Below are positions 1-11,621 of a stretch of DNA of 64,000 bases, piece after piece. Made by a program: the position numbers and the translations under genes. The DNA comes from Corynebacterium senegalense (GTDB taxonomy: Bacteria > Actinomycetota > Actinomycetes > Mycobacteriales > Mycobacteriaceae), in contig NZ_LS990887.1 of NCBI RefSeq assembly GCF_900411315.1, positions 816,239 through 880,238 on the forward strand, given 5' to 3'. Every line of letters starts with the position of its first letter. Position 1 is the first letter of the stretch. The notes under the pieces are model-generated. The model saw nothing but the letters and a program-made list of their open reading frames with translations, was not told the DNA's origin and made no database searches.

Positions 1-1545
1 GGCCAGGAAGGCCAGCGGGATGGACACGATGCCCGGGCTGGTCAGCGGGAAGATCGACCAGTCGGCGTTCGGGAACATCGCGGACGGCGCGCCGGAGACG
101 GCCGGAGAGAGGAAGATCAGCACGAGGGCCGACACCAGGCCGGTGTACATCGACGCCACCGCGCCGGTGGTGTTGAAGCGCTTCCAATACAGCGAGTACA
201 GGATGGTCGGCAGGTTGGCCGACGCCGCGATGGCGAACGCCAGCGACACCAGGAAGGCGACGTTCTGCTTCATGGCCAGGATGCCGAGGACGATGGCCAC
301 GATGCCGATCACCACGACGGTGGCGCGGGAGACTCGAACCTGCTCGGCCTCGGTCGCCTGGCCGTCGCGAAGCACCGCGTTGTAGATGTCGTGCGCGATC
401 GAGGCGGAGGCCGTGATGGCCAGGCCCGCGACCACCGCGAGAACCGTGGCGAAGGCGACCGCGGAGATCAGCGCCATGAAGATCGACCCGCCGAGCTCGA
501 AGGCCAGCAGCGGGGCCGCCGAGTTCGCGCCACCCGGGGCGGCGAGGATGCGGTCCGGGCCGACGAGGGCGGCCGCGCCGTAGCCCAGTACCAGAGTGAG
601 CAGGTAGAAAGCGCCGATGAGGACGATCGCCCAGGTCACGGACTTACGGGCTTCCTTCGCAGTGGGAACCGTGTAGAAGCGCATGAGCACGTGCGGCAGG
701 CCCGCCGTACCGAGGACCAGGGAGAGGCCGAGCGAGATGAAGTCGATCTGGGTGGTCAGCGACTTGCCGTACTTCAGGCCCGGGGCCATGATGTCGTCCG
801 CCTGGTAGCCCTGCTTCTGGATGTACTGGGACGCGCCGTGCATGTTCACCGCGTCGGTGAACAGGGTGTTGAAGCCGCCGCGGATGGTCACGAACACCAG
901 CACAGTCATGATGGCCACGCCGCTGATGAGGAGCACAGCCTTGATCATCTGAACGTAGGTGGTGCCCTTCATGCCGCCGATGAGAACGTAGGCGATCATG
1001 ACGATGCCCACGATCAGGACGCAGAGCGCCTGCGCGGCGAAGGAGTGCAGGTTGAGCAGGACGGAGACCAGCGAGCCCGCGCCCGCCATCTGCGCGATGA
1101 GGTAGAACAGCGAGACGAACAGGGTGCCGAAGGCGGCGGCGACGCGCACTGGCTTCTGGCGGAGGCGGAAGGACAGCACGTCCGCCATGGTGAAGCGGCC
1201 GACGTTGCGCAGCGGCTCAGCCACCAGCAGCAGCGCCACGAGCCAGGCGACGAAGAAGCCGATCGAGTAGAGGAACCCGTCGTAGCCGGTCAGCGCGATG
1301 GAGCCGACGATGCCGAGGAAGGACGCCGCAGAGAGGTAGTCGCCGGCGATGGCGAGGCCGTTCTGCGTGCCGGAGAAGGAGGCGCCGCCGGTGTAGAAGT
1401 CGGCGGACTCGCTGGTGGTCTTGCCCGCGCGGGTGACGATGAAGAGCGTGACCACGATGAACACCGCGAAGATCGCGATGTTGAGCACGGGGTTGCCCAC
1501 GCCCTCGGACTTCGCGGCCTCCTGGGCCAGGTTGAAGGTGTGCAT
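1..1545 (-). CDS. mctC: Monocarboxylate/cation symporter MctC-like (SSS family), 3' end cut by window
   Basis: Secondary transporter of the sodium:solute symporter family, expected to bring acetate, propionate or pyruvate across the cytoplasmic membrane. The frame reads continuously on the minus strand from an ATG at 1543-1545 to the window edge, giving 515 residues without a stop; the C-terminus lies outside. The N-terminus MHTFNLAQEA is followed by many hydrophobic segments and family-like stretches such as FYTGGASFSGTQNGLAIAGD and GFFVAWLVALLL. The DUF485 gene lies just upstream with three bases between its stop and this start, the usual two-gene unit of actP/mctC systems. In C. glutamicum the same pair sits near gltA. 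The symbol rests on this context and overall resemblance; substrate specificity is inferred. Confidence 0.88.
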   Translation of the reverse strand, partial: MHTFNLAQEAAKSEGVGNPVLNIAIFAVFIVVTLFIVTRAGKTTSESADFYTGGASFSGTQNGLAIAGDYLSAASFLGIVGSIALTGYDGFLYSIGFFVAWLVALLLVAEPLRNVGRFTMADVLSFRLRQKPVRVAAAFGTLFVSLFYLIAQMAGAGSLVSVLLNLHSFAAQALCVLIVGIVMIAYVLIGGMKGTTYVQMIKAVLLISGVAIMTVLVFVTIRGGFNTLFTDAVNMHGASQYIQKQGYQADDIMAPGLKYGKSLTTQIDFISLGLSLVLGTAGLPHVLMRFYTVPTAKEARKSVTWAIVLIGAFYLLTLVLGYGAAALVGPDRILAAPGGANSAAPLLAFELGGSIFMALISAVAFATVLAVVAGLAITASASIAHDIYNAVLRDGQATEAEQVRVSRATVVVIGIVAIVLGILAMKQNVAFLVSLAFAIAASANLPTILYSLYWKRFNTTGAVASMYTGLVSALVLIFLSPAVSGAPSAMFPNADWSIFPLTSPGIVSIPLAFLA

Positions 1546-1548
1546 GGC

Positions 1549-1890
1549 TTAGCCCTCCATCTCTTCGCGGATGTGAGCCGCGCGCGGCTCAATGTTCTTG
1601 TTGGCGTACTTGACGTACACCCACGTGATGAGGAACGTGGTGACGAACTGGAGGATGCCCAGCCAGATTCCGACGTTCATGCCGAGCAGCGGCGTGGCCA
1701 TGGCGTCCGAGTAGAAGGTGGCCACGAGCACGTAGAAGACGTACCAGACGAAGAAGGCGACAGAGACGGGGAAGGTGAACCCGCGGTACGCCTTGCGGAG
1801 TTCCTGGAATTCAGGGCTCTTCTGCATGGCCACGAATTCCTCCGGGGTGGGCTCCCGGCGGGTTGGGATTGGGGTCGATCCTTGGGACAC
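1549..1890 (-). CDS. DUF485 small membrane protein, partner of the symporter
   Basis: Small membrane protein of the DUF485 family, nearly always encoded directly before an acetate/monocarboxylate symporter; its role is not established, and an accessory subunit is the usual guess. The frame is open further upstream, with ATG codons at 1962 and 1923, but neither has a ribosome binding site. A GTG at 1888-1890 is preceded by AAAGGATGAGGCC and gives a 113-residue protein. That protein has a soluble start (PTRREPTPEEF), a conserved-looking SPEFQELRKAYRGFTFP segment and two membrane spans, roughly residues 40-60 and 68-90. Three bases separate it from the symporter start, so the pair is probably translated from one message. 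Confidence 0.85.
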   Translation of the reverse strand: MSQGSTPIPTRREPTPEEFVAMQKSPEFQELRKAYRGFTFPVSVAFFVWYVFYVLVATFYSDAMATPLLGMNVGIWLGILQFVTTFLITWVYVKYANKNIEPRAAHIREEMEG

Positions 1891-2092
1891 GGCCTCATCC
1901 TTTCTTTGCTGTATCAATGACATGCCGCCGCGCGCCGCAGTATGCGGCCCGCAACTAGACATGAAGAATGTAACCTAATCCACAGCACGCGAACTTACGT
2001 TTGTGGGGCTACGTTTCAGCAAAGATTCCGGCTACCCCCGCCAAGCCAGTTTACCTGTGTGAACGAAAGATAGTATGTCCACCCCCGCGGGC

Positions 2093-2938
2093 CTAACGGA
2101 CCTCCCCGGGGAACGTCAGCGGATCGCCGGACATCCGGCCGCCCTCGATGCGGTCCAGGGCGGCGACCTCGTCGTCGCTAAGCGAAAGCTCCACCGCCCC
2201 GATGTTCTCCACGAGCCGCTGCGGGTTGGCCGTCTTCGGGATGACGGAGCATCCCATCCCCATGAGGTAGGCCAGCACGACCTGGGCCGGAGTCGCGCCG
2301 TGCTTGTCGGCGATCGCCACGATCTCGGGCGCGTCGAAGTTCTCCCCGCGCGCCAGCGGCGCCCACGCCTCGGTGAGGATGCCCTTCTCCGCGTGGTACG
2401 CGCGCAGCTCCGGCTGGGTGAACCCGGCGTGCAGCTCAACCTGGTTGAGCACGGGAACCACGCCGGTGGCCCCGATGATCTCGTCGAGCACCTCCGGGTA
2501 GAAGTTGGCCACGCCCACGGACTGCAGCTGCCCCATCCCCTGCAGCTTGGTCAGCTGCTCGAAGGCCTCCACGTAGAGGCCGCGCTGCGGCCAGGGCCAG
2601 TGCACCAAGTAGAGGTCCACGAAGTCGAGGTTGAGACGCTTCAGCGATTCCTGGTAGGCCTCGGCGGCGCGGTGCTGGTCGTCGTTCCACAGCTTCGTGG
2701 TGATGAAGAGGTCCTCGCGCGTGACGTCGCCCGCGGCGATGGCCTCGTTGACCGCCTTGCCCACTTCGGCCTCGTTGCCGTAGAAGGAAGCCGTGTCAAT
2801 GTGCCTGTAGCCGAGCTCGATGGCGGTGCGGACGATCGTTTCCACGTCCTCCCCCGCGAGTTTGTACGTGCCCAGGCCGATGAGGGGCAGATCGTAGCCG
2901 TCGTTCAGAGTTGTGACCGGAATACGCATGCCCCCCAT
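2093..2938 (-). CDS. Aldo/keto reductase (2,5-diketo-D-gluconate reductase-like)
   Basis: NADPH-dependent oxidoreductase of the aldo/keto reductase superfamily, 281 residues, cytosolic. The catalytic tetrad can be placed: Asp48 and Tyr53 in the GYRHIDTASFYGNE segment, Lys82 in TTKLW, His113 in LYLVHWP. The cofactor-side stretch IPKTANPQRLVENI near the C-terminus is typical of the DkgA/AKR5 branch. An alternative start three codons in (ATG at 2929) has a G-rich stretch before it, so the true N-terminus could be MRIPVTTL. It lies directly after the FKBP gene on the same strand (7 bases apart) and may be cotranscribed. The physiological aldehyde or ketone substrate cannot be read from sequence. 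Confidence 0.9.
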   Translation of the reverse strand: MGGMRIPVTTLNDGYDLPLIGLGTYKLAGEDVETIVRTAIELGYRHIDTASFYGNEAEVGKAVNEAIAAGDVTREDLFITTKLWNDDQHRAAEAYQESLKRLNLDFVDLYLVHWPWPQRGLYVEAFEQLTKLQGMGQLQSVGVANFYPEVLDEIIGATGVVPVLNQVELHAGFTQPELRAYHAEKGILTEAWAPLARGENFDAPEIVAIADKHGATPAQVVLAYLMGMGCSVIPKTANPQRLVENIGAVELSLSDDEVAALDRIEGGRMSGDPLTFPGEVR

Positions 2939-2945
2939 TGTGCCA

Positions 2946-6015
<3,070 letters not shown>

Positions 6016-6073
6016 GGCCCCGCTGTCGGTTAAGCTTGGGTCCGTTACCCGCACGCCGGCTGAAGGAGATTCG

Positions 6074-6940
6074 ATGCGCGAGCTGTACCTCATCGAGGAG
6101 GAGTCGACGGAGACCTTCTTCGTCCTCCGGGACGCGGACGGGGTCCGCTACCAGCTCGCGCGCGCCGAGGTGACGCCCGCCGAGGAACCCCTCGACGTCG
6201 AGGTCGTGGACGAGGACCTCGAGGTGCTCGAGCCGGAGCCCGAGCCCGAACCCGAGGCGCACCACGAGGAGACCCCGGTCTACCGCTCCCTGCCCGAGCC
6301 CGACCCCCTGTTCTCCACCCCACTGTCGATGCGGCCCAACCAGATCCAGTCCCGCATCCGCGCGGGCGCCACGCCCCAGGAGCTGGCCGACGAGATGGAC
6401 GTGGCCGTCAGCCGCCTCGAGCCCTACGCCCACCCCGTCCTGCTCGAACGTGCCCAGGTGGCGGAGGCGGCGAAGCAGTCCCACCCCGTGCGCGAGGACG
6501 GCCCGGCCAAGCTCACCCTCTTCGAGATCCTCGCCACCGCCTTCGCCGCGCGTGGCCACTCCGTCTCCGACGCCACCTGGGACGCCACCCGCGAGCCGGG
6601 CGACGACTGGGTGGTGCACCTGCGCTGGCAGGCTGGCCTGTCCGAGAACGAGGCGCTGTGGTCCTTCAAGCGCTCGATGGGCTCCGCGCCGAGCACCGAG
6701 GCGCGCAACGCCGTGGCCGCGGACCTGACGGACCCGGACTTCGTCCAGCCGGTGCGCTCCCTGACCCCGGTGGAGCCCGCCCCGGCCCCCGAGCCCGTCG
6801 AGGCGGAGGCGGAGGGGGACTTCCTCCAGCACCCGAGCCCGGAGGGCCAGCCGCAGAAGCGCGCCCGCCGCGCCGTCACCCCGCACTGGGAGGACGTGCT
6901 CCTGGGCGTGCGCGCCAACACCAAGCGCCCCCGAAAGTAG
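6074..6940 (+). CDS. sepH: Septation protein SepH (DUF3071)
   Basis: Actinobacterial cell-division protein; SepH of Streptomyces and mycobacteria binds FtsZ and promotes its assembly. The start ATG at 6074 follows TGAAGGAGATTCG and yields 288 residues beginning MRELYLIEEES. An N-terminal DUF3071 region of about 200 residues contains a helix-turn-helix-like stretch (SMRPNQIQSRIRAGATPQEL and following), with acidic and Glu-Pro-rich linkers at roughly residues 45-75 and 235-255. The basic C-terminus (KRARRAVTPHWEDVLLGV) is typical. The next gene follows after 18 bases. Assignment is by family resemblance; division function in this organism is inferred. Confidence 0.85.
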   Translation: MRELYLIEEESTETFFVLRDADGVRYQLARAEVTPAEEPLDVEVVDEDLEVLEPEPEPEPEAHHEETPVYRSLPEPDPLFSTPLSMRPNQIQSRIRAGATPQELADEMDVAVSRLEPYAHPVLLERAQVAEAAKQSHPVREDGPAKLTLFEILATAFAARGHSVSDATWDATREPGDDWVVHLRWQAGLSENEALWSFKRSMGSAPSTEARNAVAADLTDPDFVQPVRSLTPVEPAPAPEPVEAEAEGDFLQHPSPEGQPQKRARRAVTPHWEDVLLGVRANTKRPRK

Positions 6941-6958
6941 CAGGCAGGAGCAGCCGCC

Positions 6959-7810
6959 ATGAACTACCCCGCCGTGGTCACCCTCTGGTTCGTCAGCGCA
7001 GCGGACCCCGCCTCCGTCCTCGTCGAGCAGCCGCGCGCTGACCGCGGCTTCGGGCGTAAGTTGCTTTCGCAGCTCAACCCGGCGTGGCCGATCACCCCGA
7101 TCGGCGAGTTCCCCCTGAACCGCTCGTCGACACCCGGGCGCGACGAGTTCTACATCGCCGGCTACCCGGGCGTGGCCGTCGTGCAGACCTTCGTCGACGA
7201 CGTCTCCGCGGTCTCCGAGGCGCTGCCCCAGCTGCGCGCGGCCCTGCCGTCGGCGGACACCTACATCTTCGCAGCTGGCACAGACAGCGACTTCGCCGGC
7301 TTCACCCACTACTCCGGGGAGAGCGTGCGCCGGGCCTTCGCCGCCACCCGCGAGGTCGTCCTCGAGGACGTCGGCCTGCCCGACCCCTTCGAGCTGCCCT
7401 ACTGGGCGGGCGAGAAGGCGGAGCAGCTTGGCGGGATCGCGCTGCCCTTCGTGCCCGCCGACCTCGCGCGCGCCGCGCAGGAGGCGTGGATCGGCGTCGA
7501 CGTCTCGCCCGAGGGGCCGGACATCCACGTCGTGGGCTACGCGGTGGACGGGCGCCCCGAGCCCAAGATCGAGAAGGCCACCCCCGCGGCGAAGACAGTC
7601 TCGGAGGTGGCGGCCCGCTTCGCGGACCGGGACCGGGACTACGACGACTACGAGCTCTCCCCCGCCGAGGAGGACGGGGACGCGGACGAGTTCGCGCAGC
7701 TTGCCGACGCCACCGTCGCCGCCGCCAAGAGAGTCGGCCGGAGCCTGGGCCGCCGCGCCCGCGCCCTGAAGGATCGCGTGATCGAGCGGATCCGCCACTC
7801 GGACCGCTAG
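6959..7810 (+). CDS. Uncharacterised protein, resembles DUF6928 family
   Basis: Cytosolic 283-residue protein of unknown function. The start ATG at 6959 is preceded by GCAGGAGCAGCC. The first ~190 residues look folded, with VVTLWFVSAADPASVLVE, FPLNRSSTPGRDEFYIAGYPG and IFAAGTDSDFAGFTHYSGE, and resemble the actinobacterial DUF6928 family. The C-terminal ~70 residues are acidic then strongly basic (GRSLGRRARALKDRVIERIR). It lies 18 bases downstream of sepH on the same strand, so a shared transcript is likely. The family name is from memory and moderately certain; no activity can be proposed. Confidence 0.65.
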   Translation: MNYPAVVTLWFVSAADPASVLVEQPRADRGFGRKLLSQLNPAWPITPIGEFPLNRSSTPGRDEFYIAGYPGVAVVQTFVDDVSAVSEALPQLRAALPSADTYIFAAGTDSDFAGFTHYSGESVRRAFAATREVVLEDVGLPDPFELPYWAGEKAEQLGGIALPFVPADLARAAQEAWIGVDVSPEGPDIHVVGYAVDGRPEPKIEKATPAAKTVSEVAARFADRDRDYDDYELSPAEEDGDADEFAQLADATVAAAKRVGRSLGRRARALKDRVIERIRHSDR

Positions 7811-8611
7811 TCAGCGCATCCGCTCGTAGAAGGCGATCGCCGCCGACGTCGCCACGTTGAGCGAGTCGGTGCCCTCGGCCATGGGGATCTTCGCGCGCAC
7901 GTCGGTCGCCCGCATCGCGTGCTCGGTCAGGCCCGGCCCCTCCGCCCCGACGAGCAGGGCGACCTTCTCCTTCCCCCGCATCGCCTCCTTGACGTGGACG
8001 GCGTCGTCCGCGGGTGTCAGCGAGACGAGCCACCAGCCCTCCTCGCGCAGCTGCTGCAGGGAGCGCTGCCAGGTCGTGCCGGTGCCCTCCAGGTGCGCAA
8101 AGGGCGTGCGCAGCACGTGGCCCATGGAGACCCGCACGCTGCGCCGGTACAGCGGATCGGCGGTCCCGGCGCCGAAGAGGACCCCTTCAACACCCATGCC
8201 CGCCGCGTTGCGGAAGATCGAACCGATGTTCTCGTGGTCGCCCACGCCCTCCAGCACCACGAGGGTGCGGGCGTCGGCGATCACGTCGGACACGGCGAGG
8301 GGTGCGGGGCGCTCCCCCACGGCCAGCAGGCCGCGGTGCATGTCGTACCCCGCGACCTGCCCGAGCAGCTCCCGGGTGACCTCGTAGACGGGCACGTCCT
8401 CGGGCAGCTGCGCACCGAAGTCGGCGAGGAAGGAGTCGAGGCGGCCGCCGAAGCCGATCACGCTGCGCACGGGGAAGCGCGACTCGACGAGCCTGCCGCA
8501 GACCAGCGGGCCCTCGGCGAAGACGAGGTCCTTCTTCGCGTCGGAGTGCTTCAGGTCCCGGATGTCGTCGAGCCGGGCGTCGGCTGGGTCGTCGATAAGC
8601 GTGCGCCGCAT
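7811..8611 (-). CDS. TrmH/SpoU family RNA 2'-O-methyltransferase
   Basis: SPOUT-fold RNA methyltransferase of 266 residues expected to methylate ribose in rRNA or tRNA using SAM. The ATG at 8609-8611 is chosen because its A overlaps the last base of the upstream permease stop (TGATG), though the frame is open further upstream. The three SpoU motifs are clear: VVLEGVGDHENIGSIFRNA, VALLVGAEGPGLTEH, and IPMAEGTDSLNVATSAAIA. The N-terminal ~110 residues (FAEGPLVCGRLVESRFPVRS) form the substrate-binding part. The RNA target is unknown. It converges with the DUF6928-like gene without any gap. Confidence 0.9.
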   Translation of the reverse strand: MRRTLIDDPADARLDDIRDLKHSDAKKDLVFAEGPLVCGRLVESRFPVRSVIGFGGRLDSFLADFGAQLPEDVPVYEVTRELLGQVAGYDMHRGLLAVGERPAPLAVSDVIADARTLVVLEGVGDHENIGSIFRNAAGMGVEGVLFGAGTADPLYRRSVRVSMGHVLRTPFAHLEGTGTTWQRSLQQLREEGWWLVSLTPADDAVHVKEAMRGKEKVALLVGAEGPGLTEHAMRATDVRAKIPMAEGTDSLNVATSAAIAFYERMR

Positions 8612-10068
8612 CAGCCGAGTACCGCCATGAGCGGGCCGTGGGCGAAGAAGAGCACGAACAGCGCCGAAATGAGCCACATGATCCAGTGGATCTCGCGGCG
8701 CTTGCCGGCGAACAGCGCCATCAGGGTGAAGGAGATGAAGCCGACGCCGATGCCGTCCGCGATCGAGTAGGTGAACGGCATGGTGACGATGGTCAAAAAC
8801 GCCGGCAGGGCGATGTAGAACTTGGACCACTCGATGGTGCCCACCTGCATCATCATCAGGGAGCCGACGATGACCAGGACGGGCGCGGCGGCCTCGATGG
8901 GCACGACCTCGTAGAGCGGGGTGAAGAACATCGCCAGCAGGAAGAGCACGCCGGTGACGACGTTGGCCAGGCCCGTGCGGGCGCCGTCGGCGATGCCGGC
9001 CGAGGAGTCGACGAAGACCGTGTTCGAGGAGGAGGACGCAGCGCCGCCCACGACGGCGCCGAAGCCCTCCACGACCAGGGCGCGCTTCATGTCGGGCAGT
9101 TCGCCGCGCTCGTCGGTGAGGTTGGCCTGGCGGCCCAGCGCCGTCATGGTGCCCATCGCGTCGAAGAAGTTGGCCAGCACGAGGGTGAACACGAGCAGCG
9201 AGGCGGCGATGACGCCGGCGTGCGTGAAGGCGCCCAGCAGGTCGACGTTGCCCACGATCGACAGGTCGGGCACCCCGCCGAGGGAGTCCGGCAGGCCGGG
9301 CACCGCGAGCGACCACCCCGTCGGACTGTCTGCGGAGGAGCCTGCGCCCACGAAGTGCTCGACGATCAGGGAGATCACGGTGGTGACCACGATGCTGATG
9401 AACAGTCCGCCCGGGATGTTGCGGATCACCGCGAAGCCGCAGAGGATGAGGCCGATGACGAAGACGAGCGTGGGCCAGGAGGCGATCGAGCCGCCGATGC
9501 CCAGCTGGACCGGGACGGTGGTCATGGCGGCGTCGGGGATGCGGCGGACGAAGCCGGAGTCCACCAGCCCGATCAGGGCGATGAACATGCCGATGCCCAC
9601 GGACATCGCGGCCTTCATCGAGTCCGGGATCGCCCGGAAGACCGCGGTGCGGAAGCCGGACACGGCGAGAGCGCAGATGATGAGGCCGTCGATGACTACC
9701 AGGCCCATGGCCTCCGGCCAGGTCAGGCCCTGCTGGCCCACCAGAGTCACGGCGACCAGGGTGTTCAGCCCGAGGCCGGTGGCGATGCCGAAGGGGTACT
9801 TCGCCACCACGCCGAACAGGATGGACATCACGCCGGCGACCAGGGCCGTCGCGGCGGCGACCTGCGGGATGCCCAGCACGGTGCCCTCGCGGTCCGCGCC
9901 GGTGCCGATGATCAGCGGGTTGAGCAGGACGATGTAGGCCATCGCGAAGAAGGTCACCACGCCGCCGCGCACCTCCGTCGCTACCGTGGAGCCGCGTTCG
10001 CTGATGTGGAAAAATCGGTCGAGCCCGCCTCCCGGCCGGCTGCGGGAAATGGCGTCACTGGTACTCAC
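8611..10068 (-). CDS. NCS2-family purine (adenine/guanine/hypoxanthine) permease, AzgA-like
   Basis: Membrane permease of 485 residues, probably importing hypoxanthine, guanine or adenine by proton symport. It starts with GTG at 10066-10068. AzgA/PbuG-type features are seen: the RGGVVTFFAMAYIVLLNPLI region near residue 33, ATGLGLNTLVAVTLV, LANFFDAMGTMTALGRQANL, and the ASSSSNTVFVDSSAGIADGA segment. About 12 hydrophobic segments are present. It is translationally coupled to the SpoU gene by a one-base overlap, a pairing whose meaning is not obvious. Purine rather than uracil or xanthine specificity is inferred from the AzgA-like motifs. Confidence 0.9.
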   Translation of the reverse strand: MSTSDAISRSRPGGGLDRFFHISERGSTVATEVRGGVVTFFAMAYIVLLNPLIIGTGADREGTVLGIPQVAAATALVAGVMSILFGVVAKYPFGIATGLGLNTLVAVTLVGQQGLTWPEAMGLVVIDGLIICALAVSGFRTAVFRAIPDSMKAAMSVGIGMFIALIGLVDSGFVRRIPDAAMTTVPVQLGIGGSIASWPTLVFVIGLILCGFAVIRNIPGGLFISIVVTTVISLIVEHFVGAGSSADSPTGWSLAVPGLPDSLGGVPDLSIVGNVDLLGAFTHAGVIAASLLVFTLVLANFFDAMGTMTALGRQANLTDERGELPDMKRALVVEGFGAVVGGAASSSSNTVFVDSSAGIADGARTGLANVVTGVLFLLAMFFTPLYEVVPIEAAAPVLVIVGSLMMMQVGTIEWSKFYIALPAFLTIVTMPFTYSIADGIGVGFISFTLMALFAGKRREIHWIMWLISALFVLFFAHGPLMAVLG

Positions 10069-10166
10069 GGACTGGTCCCCTTCGTTGTGCTTGAGAGCGT
10101 GATGTAGTTTTTCCGTCTTAGAGTCTCACCGCGCCGGGCAAAAAACAAAACTTGAGGAGCATCTTC

Positions 10167-10862
10167 GTGCAGGTATTCACCTTCGTGGTCAGGGAGGGCG
10201 CCGTCGTCGACGCGCCCGCCTACGCCAGCGCCCTGCGCGGCCTCGGCGTCTCCGCCGCGGAGCTGAACCGCCTCCGGGTGCGCCTCTCGCTCGTCGCCGG
10301 GACGCGGCGCGCAGTGATCGAGGTGTCGGGTGGTCTGGCCTCGCTGACCCTGCGCCCGTTCACTCCCACTCCGGAGGAGATCACCGTCGAGTCCTCCCCG
10401 ATCCGCGACGAGCGCACCCAGCCGAGCCTGTACGGGCCCGATCTCGGGTGGCAGAACTTCACGCTCGCCTCCCTGCCCACACACGAGGGCCTGCTTTACG
10501 ACGCCACCTCGCGCATCCCCCAGGCTGTCGCCGCCCCGCTGCTCACCCTCGCCCTCGACGGAACCCCGCGCGTCACGGTGTCCTCCCACCCCGCGACCAC
10601 CCCGTCGATCGCGCTGGACGGGGTCCTGGACATCCTGGCCTGGCGCGGCGCGGACATCTCCGCGGCCCCCGAGGGCTTCCGTGTCTCCGAGCTGATGGGG
10701 CGCGAGACCTGGGTGGTCGACCCCGTCCACGGTGCGCGGCTGGTCACGGGGTGGCGCGAGTACGGCAACGTCGTGCGCGGCCGCACCGCGCTCGACCGGG
10801 CGGGGCTGCCCACGCACAGGGAGGTCAACGAAGCGCGGGCGGCGCGGGCCGTGCAGTTCTAG
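10167..10862 (+). CDS. Aminotransferase class IV-like protein lacking the PLP lysine
   Basis: A 231-residue protein resembling fold-type IV aminotransferases (aminodeoxychorismate lyase or branched-chain type). A TTG at 10152 sits on the ribosome binding site itself; GTG at 10167, seven bases after GAGGAG, is the likely start. Recognisable blocks are the strand RRAVIEVSGGLASLTLRP, then a DERTQPSLYGPDLGWQ segment that in active relatives reads like P-x-x-K-G-P-D-L, then LLYDATSRIPQAV, and WVVDPVHGARLVTGW near the end. The expected PLP lysine corresponds to Tyr89 here. If the alignment is right the protein cannot form the internal aldimine. Family placement is by eye and moderate. Confidence 0.6.
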   Translation: MQVFTFVVREGAVVDAPAYASALRGLGVSAAELNRLRVRLSLVAGTRRAVIEVSGGLASLTLRPFTPTPEEITVESSPIRDERTQPSLYGPDLGWQNFTLASLPTHEGLLYDATSRIPQAVAAPLLTLALDGTPRVTVSSHPATTPSIALDGVLDILAWRGADISAAPEGFRVSELMGRETWVVDPVHGARLVTGWREYGNVVRGRTALDRAGLPTHREVNEARAARAVQF

Positions 10863-10868
10863 GCGTTC

Positions 10869-11621
10869 CTAGAACAGCGGCTTTTCGTCGTCGTATAGCG
10901 CCGCGTCCGCGGAGGGCTCGGGAGCCACCGCGGTATCCGAGTGGGCGCCGCAGCCGTAGCTCGCCGCCACGACGCGCCCGTCGGCCGAGTACTCGTTGAC
11001 GCACACCCCGAAGTTGTCGCCGACGGGCTGGTCCAGCGGCACCCAGAAGGCGCAGGTCCGGCAGTGCATGGCGGCCTGCTCCGCGAAGTCGCTGTTTGGA
11101 CCGTACTCCCCCGTGCGCCACCGCGTCTTCGCGTCCTCCAGCCCGGCGCGGGTGAGGTAGCGCTTGGTGTCGCGGCCGGCGAAGGTGACGGCCTCGCGCG
11201 AGAAGGAGTCCTCGGTGAGGCGCTCGTCGTCCGGCGCCGGGGCCATGAGGTCGCCGGGCCCGAGGTCGCCGGGCCGCAGACGCTCCGAGTAGGGGACCCA
11301 GTCGGGAGCCTCCAGGGCGTCCCCGCTGGGCGAGGGCACCAGGGCAACCTCGTTGACCGTCACCCACGACGAGCCCGTGGCGCAGGCGATGACGGCGTTC
11401 CACTCCCACCCCGGGTAGCCCGGCACGTCCGCGGCGAAGCGGTGGGTGGCGACGTTGGGGGTGACCCCGGCGACGCCGATGTGCCCGCCGACTTCCCCCT
11501 CGGCGATCTCCTCGAGGGCTTCGCGGGCGATGGCGACGGCGCGCTTTCCCAGCAGGGGGCGGGAGGAGCGGGATGACCTGGACGAATCAGACACGACCCC
11601 ATTATGCGTGAGGTGGGGCAT
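10869..11621 (-). CDS. DUF3027 domain protein
   Basis: Uncharacterised actinobacterial protein of 250 residues. Several starts exist; the ATG at 11619-11621 (MPHLTHNG) is favoured because GGAG stands six bases before it, while the ATG at 11633 has no such site. A Ser/Arg-rich N-terminus (DSSRSSRSSRP) is followed by the conserved-looking FAADVPGYPGWEWNAVIACA and VTVNEVALVPSPSGDALEAP. A C-terminal Cys pair CRTCAFWVPLDQPVG with FGVCVNEY and YGCGAHSD suggests metal binding. The start overlaps the start region of the divergent lipoprotein gene. Function unknown. Confidence 0.82.
   Translation of the reverse strand: MPHLTHNGVVSDSSRSSRSSRPLLGKRAVAIAREALEEIAEGEVGGHIGVAGVTPNVATHRFAADVPGYPGWEWNAVIACATGSSWVTVNEVALVPSPSGDALEAPDWVPYSERLRPGDLGPGDLMAPAPDDERLTEDSFSREAVTFAGRDTKRYLTRAGLEDAKTRWRTGEYGPNSDFAEQAAMHCRTCAFWVPLDQPVGDNFGVCVNEYSADGRVVAASYGCGAHSDTAVAPEPSADAALYDDEKPLF

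Noticed and set aside
391-1920. A 509-codon plus-strand open frame opposite the symporter genes
   Set aside because: It is the high-GC antisense shadow of mctC/DUF485; its translation is dominated by Arg, Gly, Glu, His and Asp and matches no family.
1963-2092. RamA/RamB sites upstream of the DUF485-mctC unit
   Set aside because: Short G- and C-runs (TGTGGGGC, ACCCCC) and AGCAAAG are suggestive, but such motifs are too short to call in GC-rich DNA.
8638-10107. A 489-codon plus-strand frame opposite the purine permease
   Set aside because: Reverse frame of a membrane protein; composition is His/Asp/Glu/Gly-rich and without recognisable domains.
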